Below, piece by piece: positions 34,131 through 42,970 of a stretch of DNA of 64,000 nucleotides. The stretch comes from Xanthomonas sp. DAR 34887 (GTDB lineage: Bacteria > Pseudomonadota > Gammaproteobacteria > Xanthomonadales > Xanthomonadaceae). The notes beneath the pieces are model-generated. The model saw only the letters and a list, made by a program, of their open reading frames with translations, had not been told where the DNA came from and did not search any database. A program made the position numbers and the translations under genes. How positions within the stretch are numbered: the first letter of the stretch is position 1; every line of letters starts with the position of its first letter. The stretch is taken from the NCBI RefSeq assembly GCF_041245805.1, contig NZ_CP162490.1, positions 5,247,001 to 5,311,000 of the forward strand, written 5' to 3'.

Positions 34131-34620
34131 CCGGCTCCGTTCGTCGCGGCTGAAGCCGCTCCTACAGAAAGCCTGCAGCGATCCGGCTGGGTGCACTGCA
34201 GGAGGGGCTTCAGCCCCGACAGATTCCAACCGCAGCCGAGATTCCGGCTCCGTTCGTCGCGGCTGAAGCCGCTCCTACAGAAAGCCTGCAGCGATCCGGC
34301 TGGGTGCACTGCAGGAGGGGCTTCAGCCCCGACAGATTCCGACCGCAGCCGAGATTCCGGCTCCGTTCGTCGCGGCTGAAGCCGCTCCTACAGAAAGCCT
34401 GCGGCGATCCGGCTGGGCGCACTGTAGGAGGGGCTTCAGCCCGACAGATTCCGACCGCGGCCGAGATCGCGGCTCCGTTCGTCGCGACTGAAGTCGCTCC
34501 CACAAGGGAAGCCCGACGCGCCGGCTGGGTGCATTGTGGGAGGGGCTTCAGCCCCGACTGCTGCCAGGCCGGCAGCCTCCTGACGTCGTTCGTCGCGGCT
34601 GAAGCCGCTCCTACAGAGCC
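34131..34620. repeat. 113-base tandem array of paired palindromes
   Basis: Units beginning CCGGCTCCGTTCGTCGCGGC start at 34131, 34244 and 34357, a period of 113 bases. A fourth, more diverged unit starts near 34469, and a partial fifth starts near 34581. Each unit holds two hairpins in opposite orientation: GCGGCTGAAGCCGCTCCTAC, and GGAGGGGCTTCAGCCCCGAC about 50 bases on. This resembles BIME-type clusters of REP palindromes. The whole gap 34101-34748 has no gene. Confidence 0.85.
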
Positions 34621-34748
34621 GAGGCATCCACTGTCCGATCCACGCCGAACGCTCCGGAAGCGACTGTGAACGACACGCAGCTGAAGCATGCAGCGCGATC
34701 GGTGCGCGCTGTCACCGTGCGTGCGCGCATGAGCGGTATGCTGTGCGC

Positions 34749-35528
34749 ATGCCCGATTTCCTACGTCGCCTGATCGCGCCGCCCGCCGCGGTCGTCGAAC
34801 GCGACCTCGTCCGCCTGCGGTTGGACGAGCGCGAGATCGACGTGCTGCGCGTGCGCGACCCGCGCGCGCGGCGGATCAAGCTCAGCGTGGACGAACGCGG
34901 CGCGCGCCTGACCCTGCCGCTGCGCGCCAGCCTGGTGGCCGGCGAGCGCTTCCTGCTCGAGCACCGGCACTGGCTCGGCGAGCAGCTGGCGCGCTACCAG
35001 GACGAAGACGACGAACCCGGCCTGCAGCGCGGCGTACCCGGCTGGCTGCCGTTGCGCGGCGAACGCCTGCCGCTGCGCTGGAGCGAGGGCCGCTACGCAC
35101 GGCTGCAGGTCGATGCCGACGGGGCGGAACTGCAGTTGCCGGCGCGCGCCGGCGATGCGGCGATCGCACGCGCGCTGCGCGAGTTCTACGAAGCGCAGGC
35201 GCGCGCCGATGTCGGCCGCTGGTTGCCCAAGTACCTGCCGTCGTTGCCGCGCGCACCGGCGCGGGTGCGGCTGAAGGTGATGTCCTCGCAATGGGGCTCG
35301 CTGGCGCCGGACGGCTCGATGGCGCTGGATCTGGCGCTGGTGCTGGGCCGGCCCTCGGCGTTCGAATACGTGCTGGTCCACGAGCTGTGCCATCTGCTGC
35401 AGGCCAACCACTCGCCGGCGTTCTGGCGCGAGGTGGAAGCGCGGTTTCCCGCCTGGCGTGCCGAGCGCGACTACTTCCACGCGCACGGGCGGCGCCTGAA
35501 GGCGCAGTTGCGGCGGCTGTTGAGCTAG
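34749..35528 (+). CDS. YgjP-like (DUF45/M48-type) metallopeptidase
   Basis: A 259-residue protein of the YgjP/DUF45 metallopeptidase family. The zinc site HELCH sits in YVLVHELCHLLQANHSPAFW (about residue 210), and the usual family stretch VMSSQWGSLAPDGSMALDLAL precedes it. The N-terminal half is a beta-rich domain with RRIKLSVDERGARLTLPLRA. These proteins are presumed cytoplasmic zinc peptidases of uncertain substrate. I chose the ATG at 34749; a GTG two codons upstream is possible. Confidence 0.88.
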   Translation: MPDFLRRLIAPPAAVVERDLVRLRLDEREIDVLRVRDPRARRIKLSVDERGARLTLPLRASLVAGERFLLEHRHWLGEQLARYQDEDDEPGLQRGVPGWLPLRGERLPLRWSEGRYARLQVDADGAELQLPARAGDAAIARALREFYEAQARADVGRWLPKYLPSLPRAPARVRLKVMSSQWGSLAPDGSMALDLALVLGRPSAFEYVLVHELCHLLQANHSPAFWREVEARFPAWRAERDYFHAHGRRLKAQLRRLLS

Positions 35529-36419
35529 TCGCCGCGTGCGCGCCGCTGCTGCGCGCGCATCGGGGCAAGGCACCAGGAACGCATGGGCGCTGTTCCAGCC
35601 CGGACGATGGCGCAGCGCCAGGGCGAGGATCTGCCGGACGCGGTGGACCGCGTGCCAACGACGCCGAGCCGGCCACGCCTGGGCGCATGAGAGCGGCTCT
35701 GCGGGTTGAGCTGAAAGACCGCCGGCCGTTCGGTGCGGCACGGCCACCAGGCGACAGTCGCGGCATGCCGGCGAATCCGGCGGTGTCTTCGGGAAGGATC
35801 TCGCGCTTCGAGGCGCGCAGCGCCGCGGCGATTGGACGGATCGGAGAAAACGGCAGGAACGGCGAGTTTCGCCTCAGCGCTGCGGAAGAAGAACTCCATG
35901 CGCAGCGCCCGGCAGGCCCCCTCTCCCCGCCTACCTCACACCTGGCGCGACCTCCGGCGCCAGCGAACGATACGGTCCGAGCGGCACTACGCCGGCATGT
36001 CATGACGCCGGGATCGGGCCGCGTACGCAAGACGTATCGCGTCTATGCCTGTTTTGTCGGCAGGCGTGGCGGGAACTTAAGCGAAATTTTTTCTACACAC
36101 AAGCTTCACGGAGGTTGTGTAGGCCCCGCATTCAGCTGCCGGCCTGGGCGATGGCCATCCGCACGCCTGGCGGCCAAGCGCCACCGCAAGGCAACCCAAC
36201 CCTGACGCTGTGCCAGGCCGTGATGCCGCATGCTCGGAACCGTGGGCGCAAGGTGCCTGTCGGCAATAGCAGAATCGAACGAGCGCGACTGTCACGCATG
36301 CCCAGGCTTGCACTGGCCGCTTGACCGCGTCGGCTCGGGCGCGCGGCGCGGATGCCCAGTGCGGCTGTCGCATGGTGCAGCGATCGCGGGGCTAGGCCGT
36401 CACGGCGCCGGCCGGTCGC
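35529..36419. other. 891-base gap without a supported gene
   Basis: No frame here has the composition, length and start context of a real gene. From 36065 to 36115 there is an unusually AT-rich island (CTTAAGCGAAATTTTTTCTA and onward) that could hold a promoter or a small RNA start, but nothing firm can be said. No repeat of the families seen elsewhere occurs. Confidence 0.6.
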
Positions 36420-37262
36420 TCAGAAGAAGTCGCGCAACAGCGCCGCCACCGCGGCTGGCTGCTCCATGTGCAGGTGGTGAGTGCCCGGCAGCACGTGCAC
36501 GCGGCCATGGCGCAGCCGCGCCGCACGTTCGTTGCGCAACGCCTCCGGGAAATACGCCTGCGCCGGGTCGGCGTAGATCACCCGCGTCGGGCACTCGATG
36601 CCGGCCAGCAGCGCCTGCACCTGCGGCTCGCTCAGCCGCACCGCGGTGGGCAGGGTCAGGCGCCGGTCGCTGCGCCACACGTAGCCGCCCTCCACCGCCT
36701 CGACCCCGCGTTCGACCAGCAGCCGCGCCGCCGGCTCGCTGAGCTGGTTGGCCAGCATCCGCGCGCGTACCGGCGCGGCCAGGTCGGGGAAGACGCGCAG
36801 CGGCGAGGCGCTGGCGCGGCGGGTCGCGGCGACGCTGTCGCGCAGGCGTTCCACGGTGCCCTCGACGGTCTCGGCCAGGCCGCCGAGCATCTCGATCGCG
36901 ACCAGCTGCTCGACCCGCTGCGGCGCCGCCGCGGCCAGGATGCTGGCGATCGCCGCGCCCATCGAATGGCCGATCACCGCGAAGCGCTCCCAGCCCAGCG
37001 CGTCGGCCGCGTCCAGCAGCGGATGCAGCGCGCCGGTCAATAGATACTCGGCGCCGGCCGGCAACGACGCGCTGTGGCCGTGGCCGGGCAGGTCCAGCAT
37101 CGCCAGGTCCAGCTGCGGCAGTTGCGCGCTCAGCGGCACGAAGCTGGCGGCGTTGTCCAGCCAGCCGTGCACCGCCAGCACCTTGCGGCCGTGCGGATCG
37201 CCGCCGCGCAGTCCGGCCAGCGTGCCCACCCGCGACGGGCAGGCGAACTCGCGCAGGCTCAT
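36420..37262 (-). CDS. Alpha/beta hydrolase
   Basis: A 280-residue alpha/beta-hydrolase-fold protein. The oxyanion motif is LAVHGWLDNAASF. The nucleophile elbow is VIGHSMGAAIA, with Ser near residue 95. Asp near DPAQAYF and His in LPGTHHLHMEQP complete the triad. It is cytoplasmic, with no signal peptide. Its ATG overlaps the stop of hemH (ATGA), so the two are translated together, an arrangement that suggests a shared expression need but not a shared reaction. The substrate is unknown; esterase or thioesterase activity is plausible. Confidence 0.9.
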   Translation of the reverse strand: MSLREFACPSRVGTLAGLRGGDPHGRKVLAVHGWLDNAASFVPLSAQLPQLDLAMLDLPGHGHSASLPAGAEYLLTGALHPLLDAADALGWERFAVIGHSMGAAIASILAAAAPQRVEQLVAIEMLGGLAETVEGTVERLRDSVAATRRASASPLRVFPDLAAPVRARMLANQLSEPAARLLVERGVEAVEGGYVWRSDRRLTLPTAVRLSEPQVQALLAGIECPTRVIYADPAQAYFPEALRNERAARLRHGRVHVLPGTHHLHMEQPAAVAALLRDFF

Positions 37263-38218
37263 GCGGCGCGGGCGGCCAGCTGCGCCAGCGCGCGCGCGTG
37301 CGCCGGGGCGTCGTTGAGGCAGGGGATGTAGCGCACCTGCATGCCGCGCGACGCGCAGGTCTCGACGAAGCCCATCGCCACTTCTTCCAGCGTTTCCAGG
37401 CAGTCGGTGGCGAAGCCCGGGCAGATCACGTCGACCCGCTTGGTGCCCTGCTCGGCCAATTGCCACAGGCTCGGCTCGGCATACGGCTGCAGCCAGCGTT
37501 CGGCGCCGAAGCGCGACTGATAGCCGAGCTGCCATTCGCCGGCGCCCAGGCCCAGCGCCGCGGCGATCGCCTGCGCGCTGGCTTCGCAGCGTTGCGGATA
37601 CGGGTCGCCGTTGTTGGCCACGCGCTGCGGCAGGCCATGGAAGGAGAAGAACAGCATCTCGCCGCGGCCGTGCTGCGCCCAGTGCGCGCGCACGCTGTCG
37701 GCCACCGCTTCGACCCAGGCCGGGTCGGTCGGATAGTCCTCGATCAGGGTCACCGGCAGCTGCGGATTGCGCGCCTGCCAGGCCTGCACCACGTCCTCGA
37801 TCGAGGCGGTGGTGGTGGTCGAATACTGCGGGTACAGCGGCAGCACCACGATCCGGCGCACGCCGCCGTCGCGCAGCGCGTCCAGTGCCGGCGCCAGCGC
37901 CGGGGTGCCGTAGCGCATCGCCCAGGCCACGCGGTGCCCGGGCAGTTCGCGCTGCATGCCCTCGGTCAGGCGCCGCGTGTACACCGCCAGCGGCGAGCCT
38001 TCCGGCAGCCACACCAGCGCGTATTTCTCCGCCGATCGCGGCGAACGCCGCGGCAGGATCACCCAGTTCAGCAACGGCCACCAGAACAGCTTGGGGATGG
38101 CGACCACGCGTTTGTCGCCGAGGAATTCGGCCAGGTAACGGGCGACCGCAGGCGCGGTCGGCGCCTCGGGCGTGCCTAGATTCACCACCAGGATGGCGGT
38201 CTCGGGTGCGTCGGACAT
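37259..38218 (-). CDS. hemH: Ferrochelatase
   Basis: A 319-residue ferrochelatase, which inserts iron into protoporphyrin IX in the last step of haem synthesis. Family motifs: ILVVNLGTPEAPT at the N-terminus, MRYGTPALAPAL, RIVVLPLYPQYSTTTTASIE, LFFSFHGLPQRVANNGDPYP with the iron-binding His, and VDVICPGFATDCLETLEEVA. The start at 38218 (MSDAPETAIL) gives the standard length. It precedes the overlapping hydrolase gene and is divergent from the SYLF gene. Confidence 0.96.
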   Translation of the reverse strand: MSDAPETAILVVNLGTPEAPTAPAVARYLAEFLGDKRVVAIPKLFWWPLLNWVILPRRSPRSAEKYALVWLPEGSPLAVYTRRLTEGMQRELPGHRVAWAMRYGTPALAPALDALRDGGVRRIVVLPLYPQYSTTTTASIEDVVQAWQARNPQLPVTLIEDYPTDPAWVEAVADSVRAHWAQHGRGEMLFFSFHGLPQRVANNGDPYPQRCEASAQAIAAALGLGAGEWQLGYQSRFGAERWLQPYAEPSLWQLAEQGTKRVDVICPGFATDCLETLEEVAMGFVETCASRGMQVRYIPCLNDAPAHARALAQLAARAA

Positions 38219-38383
38219 GCGCGCATTGTGGCAGAGGCGCCCGCCGCGCGCGTCGCGATCGTGTCTATCGCAACGATCGACGCGCCCGCGCATGGCCGCG
38301 CGCGCTCATTGCCGATTCATTGCGCTGTGACTAAGTTCAAGGACTTGCAGTATCTTGCTGCGGACCTATTTCGGAAGCCCGCC

Positions 38384-39283
38384 ATGCCCCGCCTGCCGCG
38401 CCTCGCCCTGTTGTTGAGTACCACGCTGTTCGTCGGCCACGCCGTGGCCGGCCCGGAAGAAGACGAGCGCGCCCGCAACGCACTGCGCGTGCTGACCGAC
38501 ATCCAGAAGATCCCGGAGCAATCCATCCCCGACAAGCTGCTCGACGAGGGCCGCGCGATCGTGGTGATCCCGGACACGCTCAAGGCCGGCCTGGTCATCG
38601 GCGGCCGCCGCGGCCATGGCCTGATGTCGGTCAAGCGCCCGGACGGCACCTGGTCCAACCCGGTGTTCGTCAAGCTCACCGGCGGCAGCATCGGCTTCCA
38701 GGTCGGCGTGCAGTCCTCCGATGTGGTGCTGGTGTTCCGCAACGACCGCAGCCTGGACAACATCGTCAACGGCAAGTTCACCCTCGGCGCCGATGCCGGC
38801 GTCGCCGCCGGTCCGGTCGGGCGCAATGCCGCCGCCGCCACCGATGGCCAGCTCAAGGCCGAGATCTGGTCGTGGTCGCGCGCGCGCGGCCTGTTCGCCG
38901 GCGTGGCGCTGGACGGCGCGGCGCTGCAGATCGACGATGCCGCCGACCTCAACGTGTACGGCGGCAACACCACCCCGCGCATGATCTTCGAAGGCCGCAC
39001 CACCACGCTGCCGTCCAACGACGTGGTCGCGTTCCGCGACAAGCTCGAGGAAGCCACCTACGCGGCGCGGCAGAACCGCGGCACCGACAGCGGCGATCGC
39101 AGCACCGCCATGGCGCCGCCACCGCCGCCGGCGGCGCAGACCGCCCCTCCGCCGGTCGCCGAACCCGCCAACGGCGCCAGCACCGCGCCGTTGCAGGCGC
39201 CGCCGCAGACGCCGCCGCAGCAGGGCTTCCAGCCGGTGTCCGAAGGCGAGATCCGCACCGAGTCGCTGGACGGCAACCGCTAG
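38384..39283 (+). CDS. SYLF-domain (Ysc84-like) exported protein
   Basis: A 299-residue protein with a signal peptide (MPRLPRLALLLSTTLFVGHA). It is followed by a SYLF/Ysc84 lipid-binding domain: IPDKLLDEGRAIVVIPDTLK, GLVIGGRRGHGLMSV, GGSIGFQVGVQSSDVVLVF, LGADAGVAAGPVGR and SWSRARGLFAGVALDGAAL. The last 65 residues are a proline/alanine/glutamine-rich tail (APPPPPAAQTAPPPVAEP) that looks disordered. Bacterial SYLF proteins are periplasmic, with proposed phospholipid binding. It lies upstream of tatA with an 87-base spacer. Confidence 0.9.
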   Translation: MPRLPRLALLLSTTLFVGHAVAGPEEDERARNALRVLTDIQKIPEQSIPDKLLDEGRAIVVIPDTLKAGLVIGGRRGHGLMSVKRPDGTWSNPVFVKLTGGSIGFQVGVQSSDVVLVFRNDRSLDNIVNGKFTLGADAGVAAGPVGRNAAAATDGQLKAEIWSWSRARGLFAGVALDGAALQIDDAADLNVYGGNTTPRMIFEGRTTTLPSNDVVAFRDKLEEATYAARQNRGTDSGDRSTAMAPPPPPAAQTAPPPVAEPANGASTAPLQAPPQTPPQQGFQPVSEGEIRTESLDGNR

Positions 39284-39370
39284 AAACCGCGGCACGACGT
39301 GCAGCACTGAACGCACCGCGGCGCGGTGCGTTATCCTCCTTGTTCCTTACGACTTCTCTGCGAGCGGATC

Positions 39371-39598
39371 ATGGGCGGTTTTAGCATCTGGCACTGGCTT
39401 GTGGTGCTGGTGATCGTGCTGCTGGTGTTCGGCACCAAGCGGCTGACCAGCGGCGCCAAGGATCTGGGCAGTGCGGTCAAGGAATTCAAGAAAGGCATGC
39501 GCGACGACGACAAACCCGCCGGCCAGCTCGGCGACGAGTCGCGCAGCAGCGAGCAGTCCCGCCAGACCCAGGCCGAACGCGACCACGACGCGCGCTGA
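39371..39598 (+). CDS. tatA: Sec-independent translocase subunit TatA
   Basis: A 75-residue TatA. One N-terminal membrane helix (IWHWLVVLVIVLLVFG, residues 6-21) is followed by the conserved FGTKRL hinge and an amphipathic helix (AKDLGSAVKEFKKGMRD), with a charged tail. TatA oligomers form the passage for folded proteins carrying twin-arginine signals. It is the first gene of tatABC; tatB follows 16 bases later. Confidence 0.97.
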   Translation: MGGFSIWHWLVVLVIVLLVFGTKRLTSGAKDLGSAVKEFKKGMRDDDKPAGQLGDESRSSEQSRQTQAERDHDAR

Positions 39599-39614
39599 AT
39601 AGGAAGCTGTCGGC

Positions 39615-40154
39615 GTGTTCGATATCGGATTCAGCGAACTGCTGCTGATCGCTGTGGTGGCGTTGGTGGTGCTCGGCCCCGAACGCCTGCCGAAGGCGGC
39701 GCGCTTCGCCGGCCTGTGGGTGCGCCGCGCGCGCGCGCAGTGGGACTCGGTGAAACAGGAACTGGAGCGCGAGCTGGAAGCGGAGGAACTCAAGCGCAGC
39801 CTGCAGGATGTGCAGGCCTCGCTGCGCCAGGCCGAATCGCAGTTGCGCGACAGCGGCCAGCAGTTGCAGCGCGAGACCGAGGCGCTGCGCCGCGAGATCG
39901 ACCCGACCGGACCCGAACCGCCGGCCGAGGCCGCGCCGGCGGCCATCGAACCGCAACCGACGTCGCCAGCAGCGGAACCGTTGCCGCCGTCCGCCGCTCC
40001 CGCCGCCGCGGTGCCGGCCGGCGCGACACCCGCGCCGACCGCACAGACGCACGCGGCAGGCGACGCGACACCGCCCGCCGCGCACGACCCTGCCCCCGCA
40101 CCGCCGACGCCGGGCGCCGCATCGCCAAACGGCGACCCTGAGACGCCGCGATGA
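39615..40154 (+). CDS. tatB: Sec-independent translocase subunit TatB
   Basis: A 179-residue TatB starting with GTG, as the N-terminus MFDIGFSELLLIAVVALVVL and its LGPERLPKAAR hinge define the start unambiguously. An amphipathic helix follows, then a long coiled-coil (QELERELEAEELKRSLQDVQ) and an 85-residue proline/alanine-rich tail. TatB with TatC forms the receptor for twin-arginine signals. Its stop overlaps the tatC start (ATGA). Confidence 0.96.
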   Translation: MFDIGFSELLLIAVVALVVLGPERLPKAARFAGLWVRRARAQWDSVKQELERELEAEELKRSLQDVQASLRQAESQLRDSGQQLQRETEALRREIDPTGPEPPAEAAPAAIEPQPTSPAAEPLPPSAAPAAAVPAGATPAPTAQTHAAGDATPPAAHDPAPAPPTPGAASPNGDPETPR

Positions 40155-40891
40155 ATCCGGAAGCCGAAAGCAGCCTGATCGAGCATCTGGTCGAATTGCG
40201 CGCGCGCCTGGTGCGCGCGCTGACCGGCCTGGGCGTGGTGGTGCTGGCGCTGCTGCCCTTCTCCAAGACCATCTACACCTGGCTGGCCGCGCCGATGCTG
40301 GCGCAGCTGCCGATCGGGCAGAGCGTGATCGCCACCCATCCGGCTGGCGCGGTCTTCGCCCCACTCAAGCTGACCTTCTTCGTCGGCGTGTTCATCGCCG
40401 CGCCGTGGTTGCTGTACCAGGCCTGGGCGTTCGTCGCGCCCGGCCTGTACCAGCGCGAGAAGCGCCTGGCGCTGCCGCTGCTGGCCTCGGCAGTGCTGCT
40501 GTTCTACGTGGGCTGCGCCTTCGCCTATTTCCTGGTGCTGCCGGCGGTATTCCACTTCCTGACCACGTTCAAGCCGGACATCATCCAGCTCACCCCCGAC
40601 GCCGGCGCCTACCTGGACTTCGTGCTGGCGATCTTCTTCGCCTTCGGCGCCAGCTTCGAACTGCCGGTGGCACTGGTGATCCTGGCCCTGCTCGGCTGGG
40701 TCACCCCGCAGCAGCTGCGCGACGGCCGCGGCTACGCGGTGGTCGGCATCTTCGTGCTGGCCGCGGTGCTGACCCCGCCGGACGTGGTCTCGCAGCTGAT
40801 GCTGGCGATCCCGATGTGCCTGCTGTACGAGATCGGCATCATTGCGGCCAGTGCGGTAACCAAGAAGCCGGGATTGGAGATTCGGGATTAG
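40151..40891 (+). CDS. tatC: Sec-independent translocase subunit TatC
   Basis: A 246-residue TatC with six membrane spans. The cytoplasmic N-terminus has the signal-recognition motif SLIEHLVELRARLVRAL, the first loop KLTFFVGVFIAAPWLLYQAW and FVAPGLYQREKR, and later ASFELPVALVIL and VLTPPDVVSQLMLAIPMCLLYE. The final residues (KPGLEIRD) are encoded by a GGGATT-type repeat that continues past the stop, so the C-terminus has been rewritten by a repeat. In this window the clear Tat client is OpgD at 58.9-60.5 kb. Confidence 0.96.
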   Translation: MNPEAESSLIEHLVELRARLVRALTGLGVVVLALLPFSKTIYTWLAAPMLAQLPIGQSVIATHPAGAVFAPLKLTFFVGVFIAAPWLLYQAWAFVAPGLYQREKRLALPLLASAVLLFYVGCAFAYFLVLPAVFHFLTTFKPDIIQLTPDAGAYLDFVLAIFFAFGASFELPVALVILALLGWVTPQQLRDGRGYAVVGIFVLAAVLTPPDVVSQLMLAIPMCLLYEIGIIAASAVTKKPGLEIRD

Positions 40892-41096
40892 GGATTCGCA
40901 AAGGCTGGCGCGGCGGCGCCTTTGCCGTGCGGGAACGCCTCTGGCCTTGTCGATCGTGGCGGCCAAACCGTGGGGACCGAAGCCCCTCCTACAGATGCGA
41001 GCGACCTGCCAGGGTCGACAATCACCTGCGCAGCAATGGCCGGGAAGCCGTCAGCTTCCGCTTTTACGAATCCCCAATCCCAACTCCCCAATCCCG
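40870..41096. repeat. Element bounded by inverted GGGATT/AATCCCC runs
   Basis: GGGATT-type runs at 40870-40898 (which also encode the end of TatC) face the complementary CGAATCCCCAATCCC run at 41068-41096. Between them lies a copy of the short palindrome near 40972-40996 (GGACCGAAGCCCCTCCTACA) and no gene. The whole 227 bases look like one composite non-coding element between the convergent tatC and membrane-protein genes. The paired ends could form a long hairpin. Confidence 0.65.
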
Positions 41097-41100
41097 GCCC

Positions 41101-42000
41101 TCAGGCCGCAAACACATTGGAAGGCGGCGGCGGCACTGCCGGCGCGGCATCGCCGTTGTGCACGAACATCTGCTTCCAGGCCGCATAGACCGCGCCGGCC
41201 AGCGCCGGCATCGCCAGCGCCATCAGCAGCAATTGCGCGACCAGGGCGGCGATGGTCGGCCCGGCCAGCGCCTGCACCAGCAGGATCACCACCACCAGGG
41301 CGAAATACAGCGCGAACATCGCGATGAAGGCGAGGACGAAGAACACCAGCATCGCCGGCAGGTTGTGCAGGCAGGCACGCAGGCTGTTGCGCATCGCCGC
41401 CAGACCGCCGCGGCCGTCGAACATCACCTGCGGGGCGAGCACGAACAGGGTCAGCGTCACCGCCACGAAGCCCACGAACACCATCAGCAGCCACAGCAGG
41501 ATGCGCATCGCCGGCAGCGTGGCCACCAGCTGCTCGACCTGCGCCGGATCCGGCTGGGCACTGGACTGGCCGAGCTCGTTGAGCTTGTTCATGACCGTCC
41601 CCAGCTGTTCCCAGCCGCTCTGACCGACCACGACCAAGGCCAGCGCCCCCAGCCCCAGACCCACCAGCACCTGCGGCAGCAGCGCCACCAGCAGGCGCGG
41701 CGCACGGCCGTCGTGCAAGCCCTGCAGCAGGTGCGCCGGCTGCGCGAGACGGCCCTGGTCCACTTCGCGCACCGCCCACACCAGCCCGCCGAACAACAGC
41801 GGTCCGGCCAGGCCCAGCAGCAGTTGCGCCAGCATGCCCAAGGTCGGGTTCAGCGCGCCCAGCAGCAGCGCCAACAGCGCCGCCAGGCCCCAGATCACGC
41901 CCAGCAGGCCCAGCGCCAGCGGCGCCCGGCGCAGCAGCGCAATTCCGCTCAACAGCCATTCCGCGCCGGCCGAGGCCGGCAGCTTGCGAATCTCGATCAT
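41101..42000 (-). CDS. Polytopic membrane protein, BPSS1780-like
   Basis: A 299-residue inner-membrane protein with about six hydrophobic segments: for instance LALGLLGVIWGLAALLALLL, LLVALLPQVLVGLGLGALAL, ILLWLLMVFVGFVAVTLTLF and MLVFFVLAFIAMFALYFALV. A short cytoplasmic start (MIEIRKLPASAGAEWLLSGI) and the motif FVLAPQVMFDGRGGLAAMRN match the BPSS1780-type family of unknown function. It converges on tatC and precedes no obvious partner. Confidence 0.85.
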   Translation of the reverse strand: MIEIRKLPASAGAEWLLSGIALLRRAPLALGLLGVIWGLAALLALLLGALNPTLGMLAQLLLGLAGPLLFGGLVWAVREVDQGRLAQPAHLLQGLHDGRAPRLLVALLPQVLVGLGLGALALVVVGQSGWEQLGTVMNKLNELGQSSAQPDPAQVEQLVATLPAMRILLWLLMVFVGFVAVTLTLFVLAPQVMFDGRGGLAAMRNSLRACLHNLPAMLVFFVLAFIAMFALYFALVVVILLVQALAGPTIAALVAQLLLMALAMPALAGAVYAAWKQMFVHNGDAAPAVPPPPSNVFAA

Positions 42001-42048
42001 TGCCAATCCGAAGTGGGGGAACGCCGTACAGCGCGGCGCCTGCACAGA

Positions 42049-42798
42049 TTATCGCGGTTTTGCCTGGCCGCCGGCGGTTTGCTGGCCGCGCGCGTGCTGA
42101 ACGAAGCGCCGCAGCAGCTTGCGCGCCAGCGGCGCGGCGCTGACCTCGCGAGCGATGGTACGGGCGCAGCGGCCGGCGCTGCGTAGACACTCGGCGCGGG
42201 CGTGCACGTAGCCGCGCATGTGGTGAGTGGCGAACTCCGGGTGGAACTGCACGCCCCAGGCCGCCTCGCCCCAGCGGAAGGCGTGGCACTGGTCCTGCGC
42301 CGAGCGCGCCAGCACGGTGGCGCCGGCCGGCGCGCGCAGCACCGTCTGCAGGTGCGTGGCGTGGGCCGGGAAGCGTTCGGGCAGGCCGGCGAACAGCGGG
42401 TCGTCGAACGCCGGCGGATGCAGGTCGATGTGCACGGTGCCCGATTCGCGCCCGGCCGGGTTGTAGGCGACTTCCCCGCCCAGCGCGTGCGCCAGCAGCT
42501 GATGCCCGTAGCAGATGCCCAGCAGCGGGGTGCCGGCGTGGGCGGCCTCGCGCAGCCAGTCGGCCGAGCGCTCGCTCCACTCGGCGCGGTCGGTGACGAA
42601 GGCCGCCGAGCCGGTGACGATGATCCCGGCGAATCCCGTGCGCGCCGGCAACGCGGCGCCGCCGGCGACATTGGCGACCACGGTGTCGCGCGCAGCCAGG
42701 CCGGCGGCGACGCGGATCCAGTGCGGGAAGCGCCCATAGCGCCGCATCGTCGCCACCGGCTCGCCGGTTTCGAGGATCAGGAAGGGCGCAGGCGTCAT
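42049..42798 (-). CDS. Class I glutamine amidotransferase
   Basis: A 249-residue single-domain class I amidotransferase of the GuaA-like stand-alone type. The nucleophile Cys is in LLGICYGHQLLAHALGGEV (near residue 95); the His/Glu pair is in AAWGVQFHPEFATHHMRGYV. The start (MTPAPFLILETGEP) gives the standard N-terminal strand. Stand-alone members are annotated as GMP synthase-like, often gamma-glutamyl hydrolases or transferases; the substrate is unknown. It sits 48 bases upstream of the membrane protein gene. Confidence 0.9.
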   Translation of the reverse strand: MTPAPFLILETGEPVATMRRYGRFPHWIRVAAGLAARDTVVANVAGGAALPARTGFAGIIVTGSAAFVTDRAEWSERSADWLREAAHAGTPLLGICYGHQLLAHALGGEVAYNPAGRESGTVHIDLHPPAFDDPLFAGLPERFPAHATHLQTVLRAPAGATVLARSAQDQCHAFRWGEAAWGVQFHPEFATHHMRGYVHARAECLRSAGRCARTIAREVSAAPLARKLLRRFVQHARGQQTAGGQAKPR

Positions 42799-42970
42799 CG
42801 GCAGGCGGCAACTCTTGGGGGGATGACCCGATTGTAGACAGACCTTTCCGGCTTTTTCCAAGCCTGTGGCGCATTGCGCAGCTGGCGCGGGTGCCAATTC
42901 AGCTGCACGACAGTCGCACGGCACGGCCTGGCGCCTGCGATGGCGTCAGCGTCGCGCGGCGACCGCGCGC

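Noticed and set aside
34131..34620. CRISPR-like array
   Set aside because: The 113-base units repeat as a whole with no unique spacers, and each contains palindromes; it fits a REP/BIME cluster.
35529..36419. Several open frames in the gap between the metallopeptidase and hydrolase genes
   Set aside because: None has a ribosome site, family-like composition or recognisable motif; all look like GC-driven chance frames.
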